NCBI GenBank assembly: GCA_948471205.1
Contig: CAOKRT010000006.1
Span: 44,966 to 108,965 of the forward strand
Source: an uncultured Oscillospiraceae bacterium
GTDB taxonomy: Bacteria > Bacillota > Clostridia > Oscillospirales > Acutalibacteraceae
Length of the DNA: 64,000 nucleotides
Direction of reading: 5' to 3'
Translations under genes and position numbers: made by a program
Notes under the pieces: model-generated
The model's database searches: none
What the model saw: the letters and a program-made list of their open reading frames with translations, nothing else
What the model was told of the DNA's origin: nothing
In this document: positions 54,684-63,880 of the stretch, one piece after another
Position numbering within the stretch: position 1 is the first letter of the stretch
Layout of the letters: the number at the start of each line of letters is the position of its first letter

Positions 54684-55616
54684 ATGATAAAGGAATTTAT
54701 CGGAACCGGAAAAACGGTTGCAGAAGCTACCGTTGCAGCAAAAACCGGTCTGAATGCTCCGGCTTTAGCTGATATAAATGTAGAAGTTGTTGTAATGCCT
54801 GCCAAGGGTTTTCTTGGATTCGGCAAAAAAGATGCGAAGGTTAAAGCATGGTACGATGACGGAAGAAAAGAAGAAAAGCCGAAGCAAAGAAAGAATGCGC
54901 CTGCAAAGCGTGTTGAAAAAAAGGCAGAAAAGAAAGCTCAGCCGAAGAAAGAGCCGGTAAAAAAGGAAGCTGTTAAAAAAGCTGCATCACAAAAAGCAGA
55001 GGCTTCTGTGGAAAAAGCTGAGAATTCAGAAGTGAAAATTACAGATGCTGATATTGATAAGAATATAGCAGTCGGTTATCTTAAAAATATGCTTAGCGGT
55101 CTTAAAATCGAAGATGCAGAAATCAGTGCTGCCGTTGTTGACGGTGTGCTTCAGATGGAAATAAGCTGTGATGATTACGGCATTATTATCGGACGCCGCG
55201 GTGAAACGCTGGATTCACTTCAGTATCTTACAAGTCTTGCAGTTAAGAAAAGCTGTGATAAATATGTAAGAGTAACAATTAATGTTGGCAATTACAGAGA
55301 AAAGAGAATGGATACTCTTAAAAATCTTGCCATAAAAAATGCAAATTATGTTTTGAGAACCGGCAGAAGATATACCTTTGAGCCTATGAATCCGTATGAA
55401 AGAAGAATTATTCATACAACCGTTCAGGAAATTGAAGGTGTTGAATCATTATCTGTTGGTTACGGTCAGGACAGAAAGGTTGTCATTCAGTCTGTTAACG
55501 GCGGAAGAAACCGCAGAAGCAGTTCACAGAATGCAGCAGCACTAAAAAACGCTGCGCATAAAGCAGACCGTGCTGATTTGCCGAAATTCGGTAAAATTGA
55601 GGTTAAGAAAGACTGA
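54684..55616 (+). CDS. jag: Jag / KhpB RNA-binding protein
   Basis: 310 aa. Jag_N about 1-52 (MIKEFIGTGKTVAEATVAAK, GFLGFGKKDAKVKAWYD), a Lys/Ala-rich linker about 60-125, a KH domain about 150-210 (DYGIIIGRRGETLDSLQYLTS) and R3H about 220-285 (FEPMNPYERRIIHTTVQE). It pairs with KhpA to bind many RNAs and influences cell division. CGGAGG precedes the ATG. Confidence 0.94.
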   Translation: MIKEFIGTGKTVAEATVAAKTGLNAPALADINVEVVVMPAKGFLGFGKKDAKVKAWYDDGRKEEKPKQRKNAPAKRVEKKAEKKAQPKKEPVKKEAVKKAASQKAEASVEKAENSEVKITDADIDKNIAVGYLKNMLSGLKIEDAEISAAVVDGVLQMEISCDDYGIIIGRRGETLDSLQYLTSLAVKKSCDKYVRVTINVGNYREKRMDTLKNLAIKNANYVLRTGRRYTFEPMNPYERRIIHTTVQEIEGVESLSVGYGQDRKVVIQSVNGGRNRRSSSQNAAALKNAAHKADRADLPKFGKIEVKKD

Positions 55617-55657
55617 TTGAAACGATTTAAAACAGTTTTTGTATAAAAGAATAAAAG

Positions 55658-55676
55658 CGGCGGAATCTTTCCGCCG
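55658..55676 (+). terminator. Terminator after jag
   Basis: CGGCGGAA / TTCCGCCG with loop TCT, then TTTTTT. It separates rpmH-jag from mnmE-rsmG. Confidence 0.85.
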
Positions 55677-55702
55677 TTTTTTGAACGTGGAAGGAGAGAA
55701 TT

Positions 55703-57067
55703 ATGGAAAAAACCATTGCAGCCGTGGCAACAGGAAATGCCGCAGGAGGAATAGGCGTTATCAGAATAAGCGGTGAAAATGCAGTTGAAATTGCAGACAA
55801 GGTTTTTTTTGCTGCAGACGGTTCTTCTCTTTCTGAATTAAAAGGCTACAGAGCAAAGTACGGCAGCATAATGGAGCAGGGCAAACCCCTTGATAATGCG
55901 GTTGCGCTTGTTTTTCGTGCTCCGAAAAGTTATACAGGTGAGGACGTTTGTGAACTTTCGGTTCACGGCGGAATTTTTATTGTTGAAAAAACACTTGAAG
56001 CAGTTTTTAACGCCGGTGCGGTGCCTGCAGAAGCAGGTGAATTTACAAAACGTGCATTTTTAAACGGAAAAATGGATTTAACCCAGGCGGAAAGTGTGGC
56101 AGATTTAATATCGGCAGAGGGTGAAACGGCAGCGCTTGCTTCATTCAATGCGCTTCAGGGTTCTTTGAGCAATAAAATAAACAGTATTCTGCAAATTCTT
56201 ACCGACTGTTCGGCCAATATGGCAGCATGGGTTGATTATCCTGATGAAGAAATTCCCGATCTTGAGGATGAGGAGCTTGAAAAGTCTTTATCTTCTGCGG
56301 CAAAGGCTTTAAAAGAGCTTGTTGAAAATTATGAAAACGGCAGAGCGATGATTCAGGGAATTGATACGGCGATAGCCGGGCGTCCCAATGCCGGCAAATC
56401 AACACTTATGAATTTGCTTTCCGGAACAGATAAAAGTATTGTTACAAATATTGAAGGAACAACAAGAGATATTGTGGAAGAAAGCGTTCGGCTTGGCAGT
56501 CTTGTTCTGCATCTGAGCGATACGGCGGGGCTTCGGAAATCCGCCGATAAGGTTGAGGCTATCGGAATTGACCGTGCATACGGAAAAATTGAAAGTGCTT
56601 CACTTATTTTGCCTGTGTTTGACAGCAGCCGTATTCTGAACAAAGAGGATATTCATCTTATTGAACTGTGCAGAGGAAAAAAGGCAGTTGCAATTATCAA
56701 TAAAACAGACCTTGTTCAAAGAGCGGATGTGGATTTAATTACGGGTGCGTTTGAACATTATGTTTTTATCAGTGCAAAAAACAGCAAATGCACAGCGGAA
56801 ATTGAAAATCAAATCAAGGAGCTTTTCGGAAGTTCTGATTTTGATGCATCTTCTCCAATACTTGCCAATCAAAGGCAGAAGCAGTGCTGCCGCAAGGCAA
56901 TGGATTATATTTTTGATGCGGTATCTTCCCTTGTTATGGGTGTTACAAGAGATGCGGTGAATGTTTTGATAGATTCGGCAATTGATGAATTGCTTTCTTT
57001 AACAGGAAAAAAGGCGAATGTTGAAGTTGTTAATAACATTTTCAGCAAATTCTGTGTGGGTAAATAA
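55703..57067 (+). CDS. mnmE: tRNA modification GTPase MnmE
   Basis: 454 aa. N-terminal folate-binding domain (AAVATGNAAGGIGVIRISG), central G domain (GRPNAGKSTLMNLL, DTAGLRKS, INKTDLV) and the C-terminal CxGK (FCVGK). With MnmG it makes the cmnm5 group on U34 of tRNAs. GAAGGAGAG precedes the ATG; mnmG starts 2 bases after the stop. Confidence 0.97.
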   Translation: MEKTIAAVATGNAAGGIGVIRISGENAVEIADKVFFAADGSSLSELKGYRAKYGSIMEQGKPLDNAVALVFRAPKSYTGEDVCELSVHGGIFIVEKTLEAVFNAGAVPAEAGEFTKRAFLNGKMDLTQAESVADLISAEGETAALASFNALQGSLSNKINSILQILTDCSANMAAWVDYPDEEIPDLEDEELEKSLSSAAKALKELVENYENGRAMIQGIDTAIAGRPNAGKSTLMNLLSGTDKSIVTNIEGTTRDIVEESVRLGSLVLHLSDTAGLRKSADKVEAIGIDRAYGKIESASLILPVFDSSRILNKEDIHLIELCRGKKAVAIINKTDLVQRADVDLITGAFEHYVFISAKNSKCTAEIENQIKELFGSSDFDASSPILANQRQKQCCRKAMDYIFDAVSSLVMGVTRDAVNVLIDSAIDELLSLTGKKANVEVVNNIFSKFCVGK

Positions 57068-57069
57068 TT

Positions 57070-58935
57070 ATGGAATATTTTTCGGGAAATTATGATGTTA
57101 TTGTTATCGGTGCCGGGCATGCAGGAATTGAAGCCGGGCTTGCTTCCGCGCGTCTTGGCTGTAAAACGGCTGTTTTTACAATTAATCTTGACTGGATTGG
57201 AAATATGCCGTGCAATCCTTCCATCGGCGGTACATCCAAGGGGCATCTTGTAAGAGAAATTGATGCGCTTGGCGGAGAAATGGGAAAGGCGGCAGATAAG
57301 TACAGCCTTCAGAGCAGAATGCTGAACCTTGGAAAAGGTCCTGCTGTTCATTCGCTTCGTGCCCAGATTGACCGGCGTGAATATTCTAAGGGAATGAAGC
57401 ATGTTCTTGAGCTTGAGCCAAACCTGGAAGTACGGCAGGCAGAGATAACGGATATTTTAAAAACAGAAAACAGTTTGTGGAAGGTTAAAACAAGACTGAA
57501 TGCGGTATTTACATCAAAAGCTGTTATTTTAGCAACCGGAACGTTTCTTGGCGGAAGAGTTTATATCGGCGAAGTATCGTATGAAAGCGGACCGGACGGT
57601 ATGTTTCCGGCGGCACAGCTTTCTGAAAGTCTGAAAAAACTTAATATTCCGCTCAGACGGTTTAAAACCGGCACACCGGGAAGAGTGAACAGAAAAAGCA
57701 TTGATTTTTCCAAAACCGAGGTGCAGACAGGCGATGAACACACAGTTCCTTTCAGTTTTGATACGGAAACCCCGCCTGAAAATAAAGTTTGCTGTCATAT
57801 AACATATACAAATGAAAAAACAAAACAGGTTATTCTTGAAAATCTGCACCGTTCGCCTATGTACAGCGGAAAGATTGAGGGAAAAGGACCCCGTTACTGT
57901 CCAAGCTTTGAAGATAAAATTGTAAGGTTTGCCGATAAAGAAAGACATCAGTTGTTTATTGAACCGTGCGGACTTGAAACAGAAGAAATGTATCTTCAGG
58001 GGCTGTCTTCTTCTTTGCCGGAAGAGGTGCAAATTGCTTTTATTCATACAATTCCCGGCCTTGAAAATGCGCAGGTTATGAGAACGGCTTATGCAATTGA
58101 ATATGATTGTGTTGATCCGACTGCGCTGAAGGCAACATTGGAATTTAATGATATAGAAGGGCTTTACGGTGCAGGTCAGTTCAACGGTTCAAGCGGATAT
58201 GAAGAAGCAGCGGCGCAGGGTTTGGTTGCAGGTATAAATGCTGCACTTAAAATCAAAGGAAAAAGTCCGCTTGTTCTTGACAGAGGCGGCTCCTATATCG
58301 GAACACTGATAGATGATCTTGTTACAAAAGGCTGTTCGGACCCATACAGAATGATGACAAGCAGAAGTGAATACAGGCTTGTGTTAAGACAGGACAATGC
58401 TGATGTTCGCCTTACACCGATTGGATATGAAATCGGACTTATCAGCGAAGCAAGATACAAAAAATTCATTGAAAAACAGCGCATGGTTTCGGATGAACTG
58501 CAAAGGATAACAAACACATCGCTGCATATATCGGATGAACTGCAGAATATTTTGGAAAAATGTTCAACAGCGCCCTTAAAGAAGGGATGCAAAATTGTTG
58601 AACTGCTGAAAAGACCGCAGGTTACATATAAAGATTTGGAAAGTGTGGATGTTACACGGCCGGATTATCCCTTTGAGGTTTTTGAGCAGGTGGAAATTGC
58701 TGTAAAATATGAAGGATATATTGTTCGTCAGGAACAGCAGATAAAAGAAATGCGCCGTATTGAATGTAAAAAAATACCGGAAGATATAGATTATGCATCC
58801 CTGAAAGGCTTACGTCTGGAGGCTGTTGAAAAGCTTTCTAAAATTCGCCCTCAGAATTTGGGACAGGCCAGCCGTATCAGCGGCGTTAACCCTGCCGATA
58901 TTACTGCGCTTAATATAATTTTGGAGACATTATGA
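57070..58935 (+). CDS. mnmG: tRNA uridine-5-carboxymethylaminomethyl modification enzyme MnmG
   Basis: 621 aa FAD protein. Rossmann start VIVIGAGHAGIEAGLASARLG, then PCNPSIGGTSKGHLVREIDALGGEMG, ATGTFLGG, RFKTGTPGR, GQFNGSSGYEEAAAQGLVAGINA and the C-terminal helix bundle. Works with MnmE. Overlaps rsmG by 4 bases. Confidence 0.97.
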   Translation: MEYFSGNYDVIVIGAGHAGIEAGLASARLGCKTAVFTINLDWIGNMPCNPSIGGTSKGHLVREIDALGGEMGKAADKYSLQSRMLNLGKGPAVHSLRAQIDRREYSKGMKHVLELEPNLEVRQAEITDILKTENSLWKVKTRLNAVFTSKAVILATGTFLGGRVYIGEVSYESGPDGMFPAAQLSESLKKLNIPLRRFKTGTPGRVNRKSIDFSKTEVQTGDEHTVPFSFDTETPPENKVCCHITYTNEKTKQVILENLHRSPMYSGKIEGKGPRYCPSFEDKIVRFADKERHQLFIEPCGLETEEMYLQGLSSSLPEEVQIAFIHTIPGLENAQVMRTAYAIEYDCVDPTALKATLEFNDIEGLYGAGQFNGSSGYEEAAAQGLVAGINAALKIKGKSPLVLDRGGSYIGTLIDDLVTKGCSDPYRMMTSRSEYRLVLRQDNADVRLTPIGYEIGLISEARYKKFIEKQRMVSDELQRITNTSLHISDELQNILEKCSTAPLKKGCKIVELLKRPQVTYKDLESVDVTRPDYPFEVFEQVEIAVKYEGYIVRQEQQIKEMRRIECKKIPEDIDYASLKGLRLEAVEKLSKIRPQNLGQASRISGVNPADITALNIILETL

Positions 58936-59636
58936 TTAACATTGAATTTTTAAACAGTGAAGCCTGCAGGCTTGGTATCAATTTGGATGCAAAAGCACTT
59001 AAACGTTTTGACCTGCTTGCACAAAGACTTGTTTCTTGGAATAAAAATGTAAATTTAACGGCTATAACCGAACCGGATGAAATTGTTTTAAAACATTTTA
59101 TAGACAGTATAACGCCGCTTGCTTATATTTCACCTGAACATGGGGCAAAAATAATAGACGTTGGATGCGGCGCAGGCTTTCCGGGTCTTCCTTTGCTGAT
59201 TGCCAGGGAAGATTTTGATGTTACGTTTCTTGATTCCATTCAAAAGAAATTGAAATTTATTGACGATGTTCTTGAAAACACGGCACTCTTCGGAACAACT
59301 GTTCACGGAAGAGCAGAGGATTTCGGAAATAATCCTGAATTCAGAGAAGCATATGACTATGCATTTACACGTGCTGTTGCGCCGCTGAATGTTTTGGCTG
59401 AATACTGTTTGCCTTTTGTTAAAACAGGCGGTTTATATGTTTCTATGAAAGGTGCAGATGATGAAACAGAAACAGGAAAAAATGCGATAAATATACTTGG
59501 CGGTAAAATAGAAGATGTTGTTTCATTTAAACTTTCAAACGGAGACAGCAGAAATTTAATTATTATAAGGAAAGTATCGCAAACTTCGCCAAAATACCCC
59601 AGAAAGGCAAAGAAAATAGCAGGTGCACCACTCTGA
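58932..59636 (+). CDS. rsmG: 16S rRNA m7G527 methyltransferase RsmG
   Basis: 234 aa. Rossmann SAM domain with IIDVGCGAGFPGLPLLIA and VTFLDSIQKKLKFIDDV, then FTRAVAPLNVLAEYCLP. Methylates G527 of 16S rRNA; loss gives low-level streptomycin resistance in other bacteria. Overlaps mnmG (ATGA). Confidence 0.95.
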   Translation: MINIEFLNSEACRLGINLDAKALKRFDLLAQRLVSWNKNVNLTAITEPDEIVLKHFIDSITPLAYISPEHGAKIIDVGCGAGFPGLPLLIAREDFDVTFLDSIQKKLKFIDDVLENTALFGTTVHGRAEDFGNNPEFREAYDYAFTRAVAPLNVLAEYCLPFVKTGGLYVSMKGADDETETGKNAINILGGKIEDVVSFKLSNGDSRNLIIIRKVSQTSPKYPRKAKKIAGAPL

Positions 59637-59657
59637 TTTAACAATATTATGTCGATT

Positions 59658-59690
59658 AAAAAGGATTTCTTGTGTTAAGAAATCCTTTTT
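59658..59690 (+). terminator. Terminator after rsmG
   Basis: AAAAAGGATTTCTT and its complement, 5-base loop, T run. Confidence 0.9.
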
Positions 59691-59737
59691 TTCTGTTAAA
59701 CTTTATGGTATTATTTAAACAAGGAGTTGAGGACAAG

Positions 59738-60568
59738 ATGCCCGAGGAAGTAATAAGAATACCGACTGAAAAGCTATTGCCCAATCCTTATCAGCCAAGA
59801 AAACAGTTCAAATCCGAAGATTTGCTCAGTCTGGCAGATTCTATAAAAGAAAACGGCGTTTTGCAGCCGCTTCTGGCGAGGCGTATTAATAACAGTGATT
59901 ATTTTGAAATCATTGCCGGAGAGAGAAGACTCCGTGCGTCTATACTTGCAAACATGCAAACGGTTCCGTGTTTGGTCGTTGACTGTGATTATGAAGAAAG
60001 CGCAATTTATTCCATACTGGAAAACATTCAGCGTGCAGATTTAAGTTTTTTTGAAGAGGCCCAGGCGATTGCTCATATGCAAAGTCATTTTAATCTTACG
60101 CAGGAGCAGATTTCCAAAAGGCTTGGAAAAAGCCAGAGTGCGCTTTCAAATAAGTTGCGGATTCTTCGCTTGCCGATTGATGTAAGATATTTTATTGAAA
60201 AGGAAAATCTTACAGAACGTCATGCACGTGCATTGCTGAAATGTGAAAATGAAAAGCAAATGTGGACGGTTCTTAATACAGTTAAGGACAGACAGCTTAA
60301 TGTTGAACAAACAGAAGCATTTATTGCATCGCTGACCAGACCGAAAGAAAAGAAACCGAAAAATGTAGTTAAAATATTCAGAGATGTCAGAATTTTTGTT
60401 AATACAGTGAATAAAGCCATTAATACAATGATTCAGTCCGGTATTCCGGCCGAAACAAATAAAACAGAAACTGACGATTATATAGAGTTTTATGTAAAAA
60501 TACCTAAGAACGCCCAAAATGACGGGCAAAATACGCTTTTACAACAAAAAGCGTCTGATTCTGCTTAA
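59738..60568 (+). CDS. noc: ParB-family protein, Noc-like
   Basis: 276 aa from the ATG at 59738 (AAGGAGTTGAGG upstream). ParB/CTPase N-terminal domain (LLPNPYQPRKQFKSEDLLSLADSIKENGVLQPLL, GERRLRASIL, ENIQRADLSFFEEAQAIA), HTH (LTQEQISKRLGKSQSALSNKLRIL) and a C-terminal dimer region. Position after rsmG matches noc of Bacillus. The short amphipathic membrane-binding N-terminus of Bacillus Noc is absent, so nucleoid-occlusion function is uncertain. It is one of two ParB paralogues here, 1.1 kb apart. Confidence 0.82.
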   Translation: MPEEVIRIPTEKLLPNPYQPRKQFKSEDLLSLADSIKENGVLQPLLARRINNSDYFEIIAGERRLRASILANMQTVPCLVVDCDYEESAIYSILENIQRADLSFFEEAQAIAHMQSHFNLTQEQISKRLGKSQSALSNKLRILRLPIDVRYFIEKENLTERHARALLKCENEKQMWTVLNTVKDRQLNVEQTEAFIASLTRPKEKKPKNVVKIFRDVRIFVNTVNKAINTMIQSGIPAETNKTETDDYIEFYVKIPKNAQNDGQNTLLQQKASDSA

Positions 60569-60611
60569 AACGGGAAACCGTTTTAACATATTCTCCTCTT
60601 TTCATCACGTG

Positions 60612-60639
60612 GAATAGCCTGCCGACCGGCAGGCTATTC
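60612..60639 (+). terminator. Terminator of the noc-like gene
   Basis: A long perfect stem, GAATAGCCTGCCG and its complement, with a minimal loop and then CTTTTTATTT. Confidence 0.85.
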
Positions 60640-60746
60640 TGCTTTTTATTTCTCTTGTGTTCCATATGAAACATAAACACAATATATAGATTTTCATTGA
60701 AACAATGTTTCATCAAGCAATTGTTCTTCTTTTTTCTCTTTTGTTA

Positions 60747-60762
60747 TGTTTCACGTGAAACA
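60747..60762. other. parS site 1
   Basis: Exact TGTTTCACGTGAAACA, the Spo0J/ParB recognition palindrome. A 3-mismatch relative lies near 60658-60673. Confidence 0.95.
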
Positions 60763-60817
60763 TCTATATATAGTTGCATTTAATTATACAACCACAATTT
60801 TATAAAAAAATATGATG

Positions 60818-60833
60818 TGTTTCACGTGAAACA
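60818..60833. other. parS site 2
   Basis: A second exact TGTTTCACGTGAAACA, 71 bases from the first and just upstream of the parA promoter. Confidence 0.95.
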
Positions 60834-60845
60834 TAATGTTTGATA

Positions 60846-60874
60846 TTGAATATCGTATTTCAATATTGTATAAT
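60846..60874 (+). promoter_or_regulatory. Promoter of parA-parB
   Basis: TTGAAT, 17 bases, TATAAT. parS site 2 lies 13 bases upstream, so ParB spreading could influence it. Confidence 0.65.
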
Positions 60875-60895
60875 GACTAAGACGGAGGTGCATAT

Positions 60896-61672
60896 ATGGG
60901 AAAAACCGTAGCGATATTTAATCAGAAGGGCGGAGTCGGAAAAACAACAACCTGTGTAAACTTTGCAGCGGCACTTGGCGATAGAGGAAAAAAAACCTTG
61001 CTTGTGGATGCTGACCCGCAGGGAAATACAACAAGCGGTGTTGGTGTTGATAAATCCGTTATAGCAAATTCCACCTATGATATATTAATAAATAAAATAC
61101 CGGCAAAAGATATAGTAACGCAAACGCAGTTTAAGAATCTATACATTCTGCCGGCAACCATGAATCTCGCAGGCGCTGAGCTGGAACTTGCCGAAGCGGA
61201 AGACAGATATACTGCTTTAAAAAAAGCGCTTGCTCCGCTTGTGGCAGATTTTGATTACATTGTTATTGACTGTCCGCCGAGTTTGGGACTGCTTAGTTTG
61301 AATGCGTTAACGGCATCCGACACTTTAATTGTGCCGCTTCAATGTGAATATTATGCACTTGAAGGATTAAGCCAGCTTTTAAGCACGGTAAGAACAGTTA
61401 AGCAGTATTATAATGAACATCTTGAGCTTGAAGGTGTTGTTTATACCATGTATGACAGCAGACTGAAGCTTACACAGCAGGTAATTGATGAGGTAAATAA
61501 ATATTTTCCGAATAAAGCGTACAATACAATGATTCCGCGAAGTGTAAAGCTTGCCGAAGCACCAAGCTTTGGACTGCCTGTTATTTATTATGAAAAATAT
61601 TCAAAGCCAAGCTTTGCGTATAAGAAGTTTGCAGATGAATTCTTAAAAAAACAGAAGAAATGGAAAATTTAA
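60896..61672 (+). CDS. parA: Chromosome partitioning ATPase ParA/Soj
   Basis: 258 aa. Deviant Walker A KGGVGKTTT, then LLVDADPQGNTTSGVG, VIDCPPSLGLLSLNAL and PLQCEYYALEGLSQL. Binds DNA and DnaA/ParB to segregate origins and time replication. GACGGAGGTG precedes the ATG. parB follows after 15 bases. Confidence 0.96.
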   Translation: MGKTVAIFNQKGGVGKTTTCVNFAAALGDRGKKTLLVDADPQGNTTSGVGVDKSVIANSTYDILINKIPAKDIVTQTQFKNLYILPATMNLAGAELELAEAEDRYTALKKALAPLVADFDYIVIDCPPSLGLLSLNALTASDTLIVPLQCEYYALEGLSQLLSTVRTVKQYYNEHLELEGVVYTMYDSRLKLTQQVIDEVNKYFPNKAYNTMIPRSVKLAEAPSFGLPVIYYEKYSKPSFAYKKFADEFLKKQKKWKI

Positions 61673-61687
61673 AGTAAGAGGTGTGAT

Positions 61688-62539
61688 ATGGCAAGAAAAC
61701 AATCGGGGCTGGGGAAAGGTCTTGGAGCATTACTGCTTGAAAACACAACCGAGGATATGGTTGCAACAAATACGCTGCCAATAAGTGAAATTATTCCGAA
61801 CAAAGAACAGCCCAGAAAAACATTTGACGAAACAGCGCTTTCAGAATTAGCGGAAAGCATTAAACAGCACGGTGTGTTGCAGCCGCTGCTTGTAAGACCG
61901 CTGACAGACGGCGGTTATCAGCTTGTGGCAGGAGAACGGCGCTGGCGTGCAAGCCGAATGGCAGGACTGCGCGAAGTTCCCGTTGTGGTTAAGGAATTAA
62001 CCGATACGGAAACAATGGAAATAGCAATCATTGAAAATTTACAGCGAGAAGACCTTAATCCCATTGAAGAAGCGGAGGGTCTTCAGGCGCTGATTGACAA
62101 ATGCGGATTTACGCAGGAGGATATAGCTGCAAGTGTGGGAAAATCGCGTCCGGCTATTGCAAACAGCCTCAGACTTCTGCGGCTTCCCGAAAATGTAAGA
62201 GACATGACTCGAAACGGAAGTATATCTGCCGGACATGCAAGAGCCTTGCTGGCGCTGGATAGTGAAGATATAATTTATGAAACCGCGCAGAACATAATCA
62301 AAAACAAGCTGACGGTGCGTGATGTTGAACGCCTGGCGAAAATTCAGGACAAGGGCGGCACACCGCTTCAGAAACGGTATAAAAGACGTGACAGTTTTTA
62401 TGATGAAGTGGAATTGACATTATCAGAGGTGCTTGGCAGAAGGGTTAAAGTATATAACGGAAAAGGAAAGGGCACACTGGAAATAGAATTCTATTCACAG
62501 GAAGATTTAAAAAATATAGCAAATAAATTAGGAGAATAA
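61688..62539 (+). CDS. parB: Chromosome partitioning protein ParB/Spo0J
   Basis: 283 aa. Begins KQSGLGKGLGALL (ParA-stimulating basic start), CTPase/arginine box GERRWRASRMAGL, ENLQREDLNPIEEAEGLQ, HTH FTQEDIAASVGKSRPAIANSLRLL and the C-terminal dimer domain. Loads SMC at parS. Two exact parS sites lie upstream. Confidence 0.96.
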   Translation: MARKQSGLGKGLGALLLENTTEDMVATNTLPISEIIPNKEQPRKTFDETALSELAESIKQHGVLQPLLVRPLTDGGYQLVAGERRWRASRMAGLREVPVVVKELTDTETMEIAIIENLQREDLNPIEEAEGLQALIDKCGFTQEDIAASVGKSRPAIANSLRLLRLPENVRDMTRNGSISAGHARALLALDSEDIIYETAQNIIKNKLTVRDVERLAKIQDKGGTPLQKRYKRRDSFYDEVELTLSEVLGRRVKVYNGKGKGTLEIEFYSQEDLKNIANKLGE

Positions 62540-62541
62540 AC

Positions 62542-63828
62542 ATGCTTGATATAAGATTTGTCAGGGAAAACCCGGAAACAGTAAAAGAAAATATAAAAAA
62601 GAAGTTTCAGGACAGCAAGCTGCCGCTGGTTGACGAAGTAATTGCACTGGATGAAGAAAAACGTGAAACACAAAAGAAAGCAGATGAGCTTCGTGCAAAC
62701 AGAAACAAGATTTCAAAAGAGATAGGAAATCTTATGGCGCAGGGCAAAAAAGAAGAGGGAATGGCACTTCGTGCAAAAGTTAAAGAACAGGCAGAAGAAC
62801 TTGAAGCGCTTTCTGCAAAGGAAACAGAGCTTAATGAAAAAGTAACATCTATTATGATGACCATTCCGAACATCATTGATGAAAGTGTACCGATTGGAAA
62901 AGACGACAGTGAAAATGTAGAAATTGAAAAATTCGGCGAGCCGATTGTGCCTGAATATGAAATTCCGTATCATACAGATATTATGGAAAGATTCAACGGA
63001 ATTGATTTAGATGCAGCCGGTAGAGTTGCGGGCAATGGATTTTATTATCTTATGGGAGATATTGCAAGGCTTCATTCGGCGGTGCTTTCTTATGCGCGTG
63101 ATTTTATGATAAACAGAGGTTTCACATATTGCATACCGCCTTATATGATTCGTTCTGCTGTGGTTGAGGGTGTAATGAGTTTTGCCGAAATGGATGCCAT
63201 GATGTATAAAATAGAAGGTGAGGATCTTTATCTTATCGGAACCTCGGAGCATTCCATGATCGGAAAGTTTATAGATACAATTACGCCTGAAGCAGAACTT
63301 CCGAAAACATTAACCTCATATTCTCCGTGCTTCAGAAAAGAAAAAGGCGCACACGGAATAGAGGAAAGAGGGGTTTACAGAATTCATCAGTTTGAGAAGC
63401 AGGAAATGATTGTTGTTTGTAAGCCGGAGGAATCAAAAATGTGGTTTGACAGGCTTTGGCAGAATACCGTAGATTTGTTCAGGTCTCTTGATATACCTGT
63501 GCGCACACTGGAATGCTGTTCCGGCGACCTTGCAGATTTAAAGGTAAAATCAATAGATGTTGAAGCATGGTCTCCCCGTCAGAAAAAATATTTTGAAGTA
63601 GGATCCTGTTCAAATCTTTCAGACGCACAGGCAAGACGTTTGAAAATCAGAGCAAAAGGAGAAAACGGAAATTATCTTGCGCATACACTTAACAACACCG
63701 TTGCGGCGCCGCCGAGAATGCTTATTGCATTTCTTGAGAACAATCTGCAGGCAGACGGATCGGTTCTGATTCCGGAAGCCCTTCGTATGTATATGGGCGG
63801 AATGGATAAAATTGTTCCACAGAAATAA
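62542..63828 (+). CDS. serS: Seryl-tRNA synthetase
   Basis: 428 aa class II synthetase. N-terminal coiled-coil arm about 30-105 (DEEKRETQKKADELRANRNKISKEIG). Motif 2 reads YSPCFRKEKGAHGIEERGVYRIHQFEK, and motif 3 region is LNNTVAAPPRMLIAFLENN. The usual TAEVPL is TSEHSM and the usual NGSGLAVGR is NNTVAAPPR, so this is a variant SerRS subtype. Starts 2 bases after the parB stop, so it is in the par operon. Confidence 0.93.
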   Translation: MLDIRFVRENPETVKENIKKKFQDSKLPLVDEVIALDEEKRETQKKADELRANRNKISKEIGNLMAQGKKEEGMALRAKVKEQAEELEALSAKETELNEKVTSIMMTIPNIIDESVPIGKDDSENVEIEKFGEPIVPEYEIPYHTDIMERFNGIDLDAAGRVAGNGFYYLMGDIARLHSAVLSYARDFMINRGFTYCIPPYMIRSAVVEGVMSFAEMDAMMYKIEGEDLYLIGTSEHSMIGKFIDTITPEAELPKTLTSYSPCFRKEKGAHGIEERGVYRIHQFEKQEMIVVCKPEESKMWFDRLWQNTVDLFRSLDIPVRTLECCSGDLADLKVKSIDVEAWSPRQKKYFEVGSCSNLSDAQARRLKIRAKGENGNYLAHTLNNTVAAPPRMLIAFLENNLQADGSVLIPEALRMYMGGMDKIVPQK

Positions 63829-63832
63829 CAGA

Positions 63833-63864
63833 AAAAGCACCGTGAATAATTTCACGGTGCTTTT
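63833..63864 (+). terminator. Terminator after serS
   Basis: 14-bp stem AAAAGCACCGTGAA and its complement with loop TAAT, T run. Confidence 0.92.
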
Positions 63865-63880
63865 GTTTTGTTTAGCAATG

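Noticed and set aside
59672-59737. Longer start for the noc-like gene giving a hydrophobic N-terminus
   Set aside because: This would be encoded by the rsmG terminator hairpin and its T run; the ATG at 59738 has a proper ribosome-binding site.
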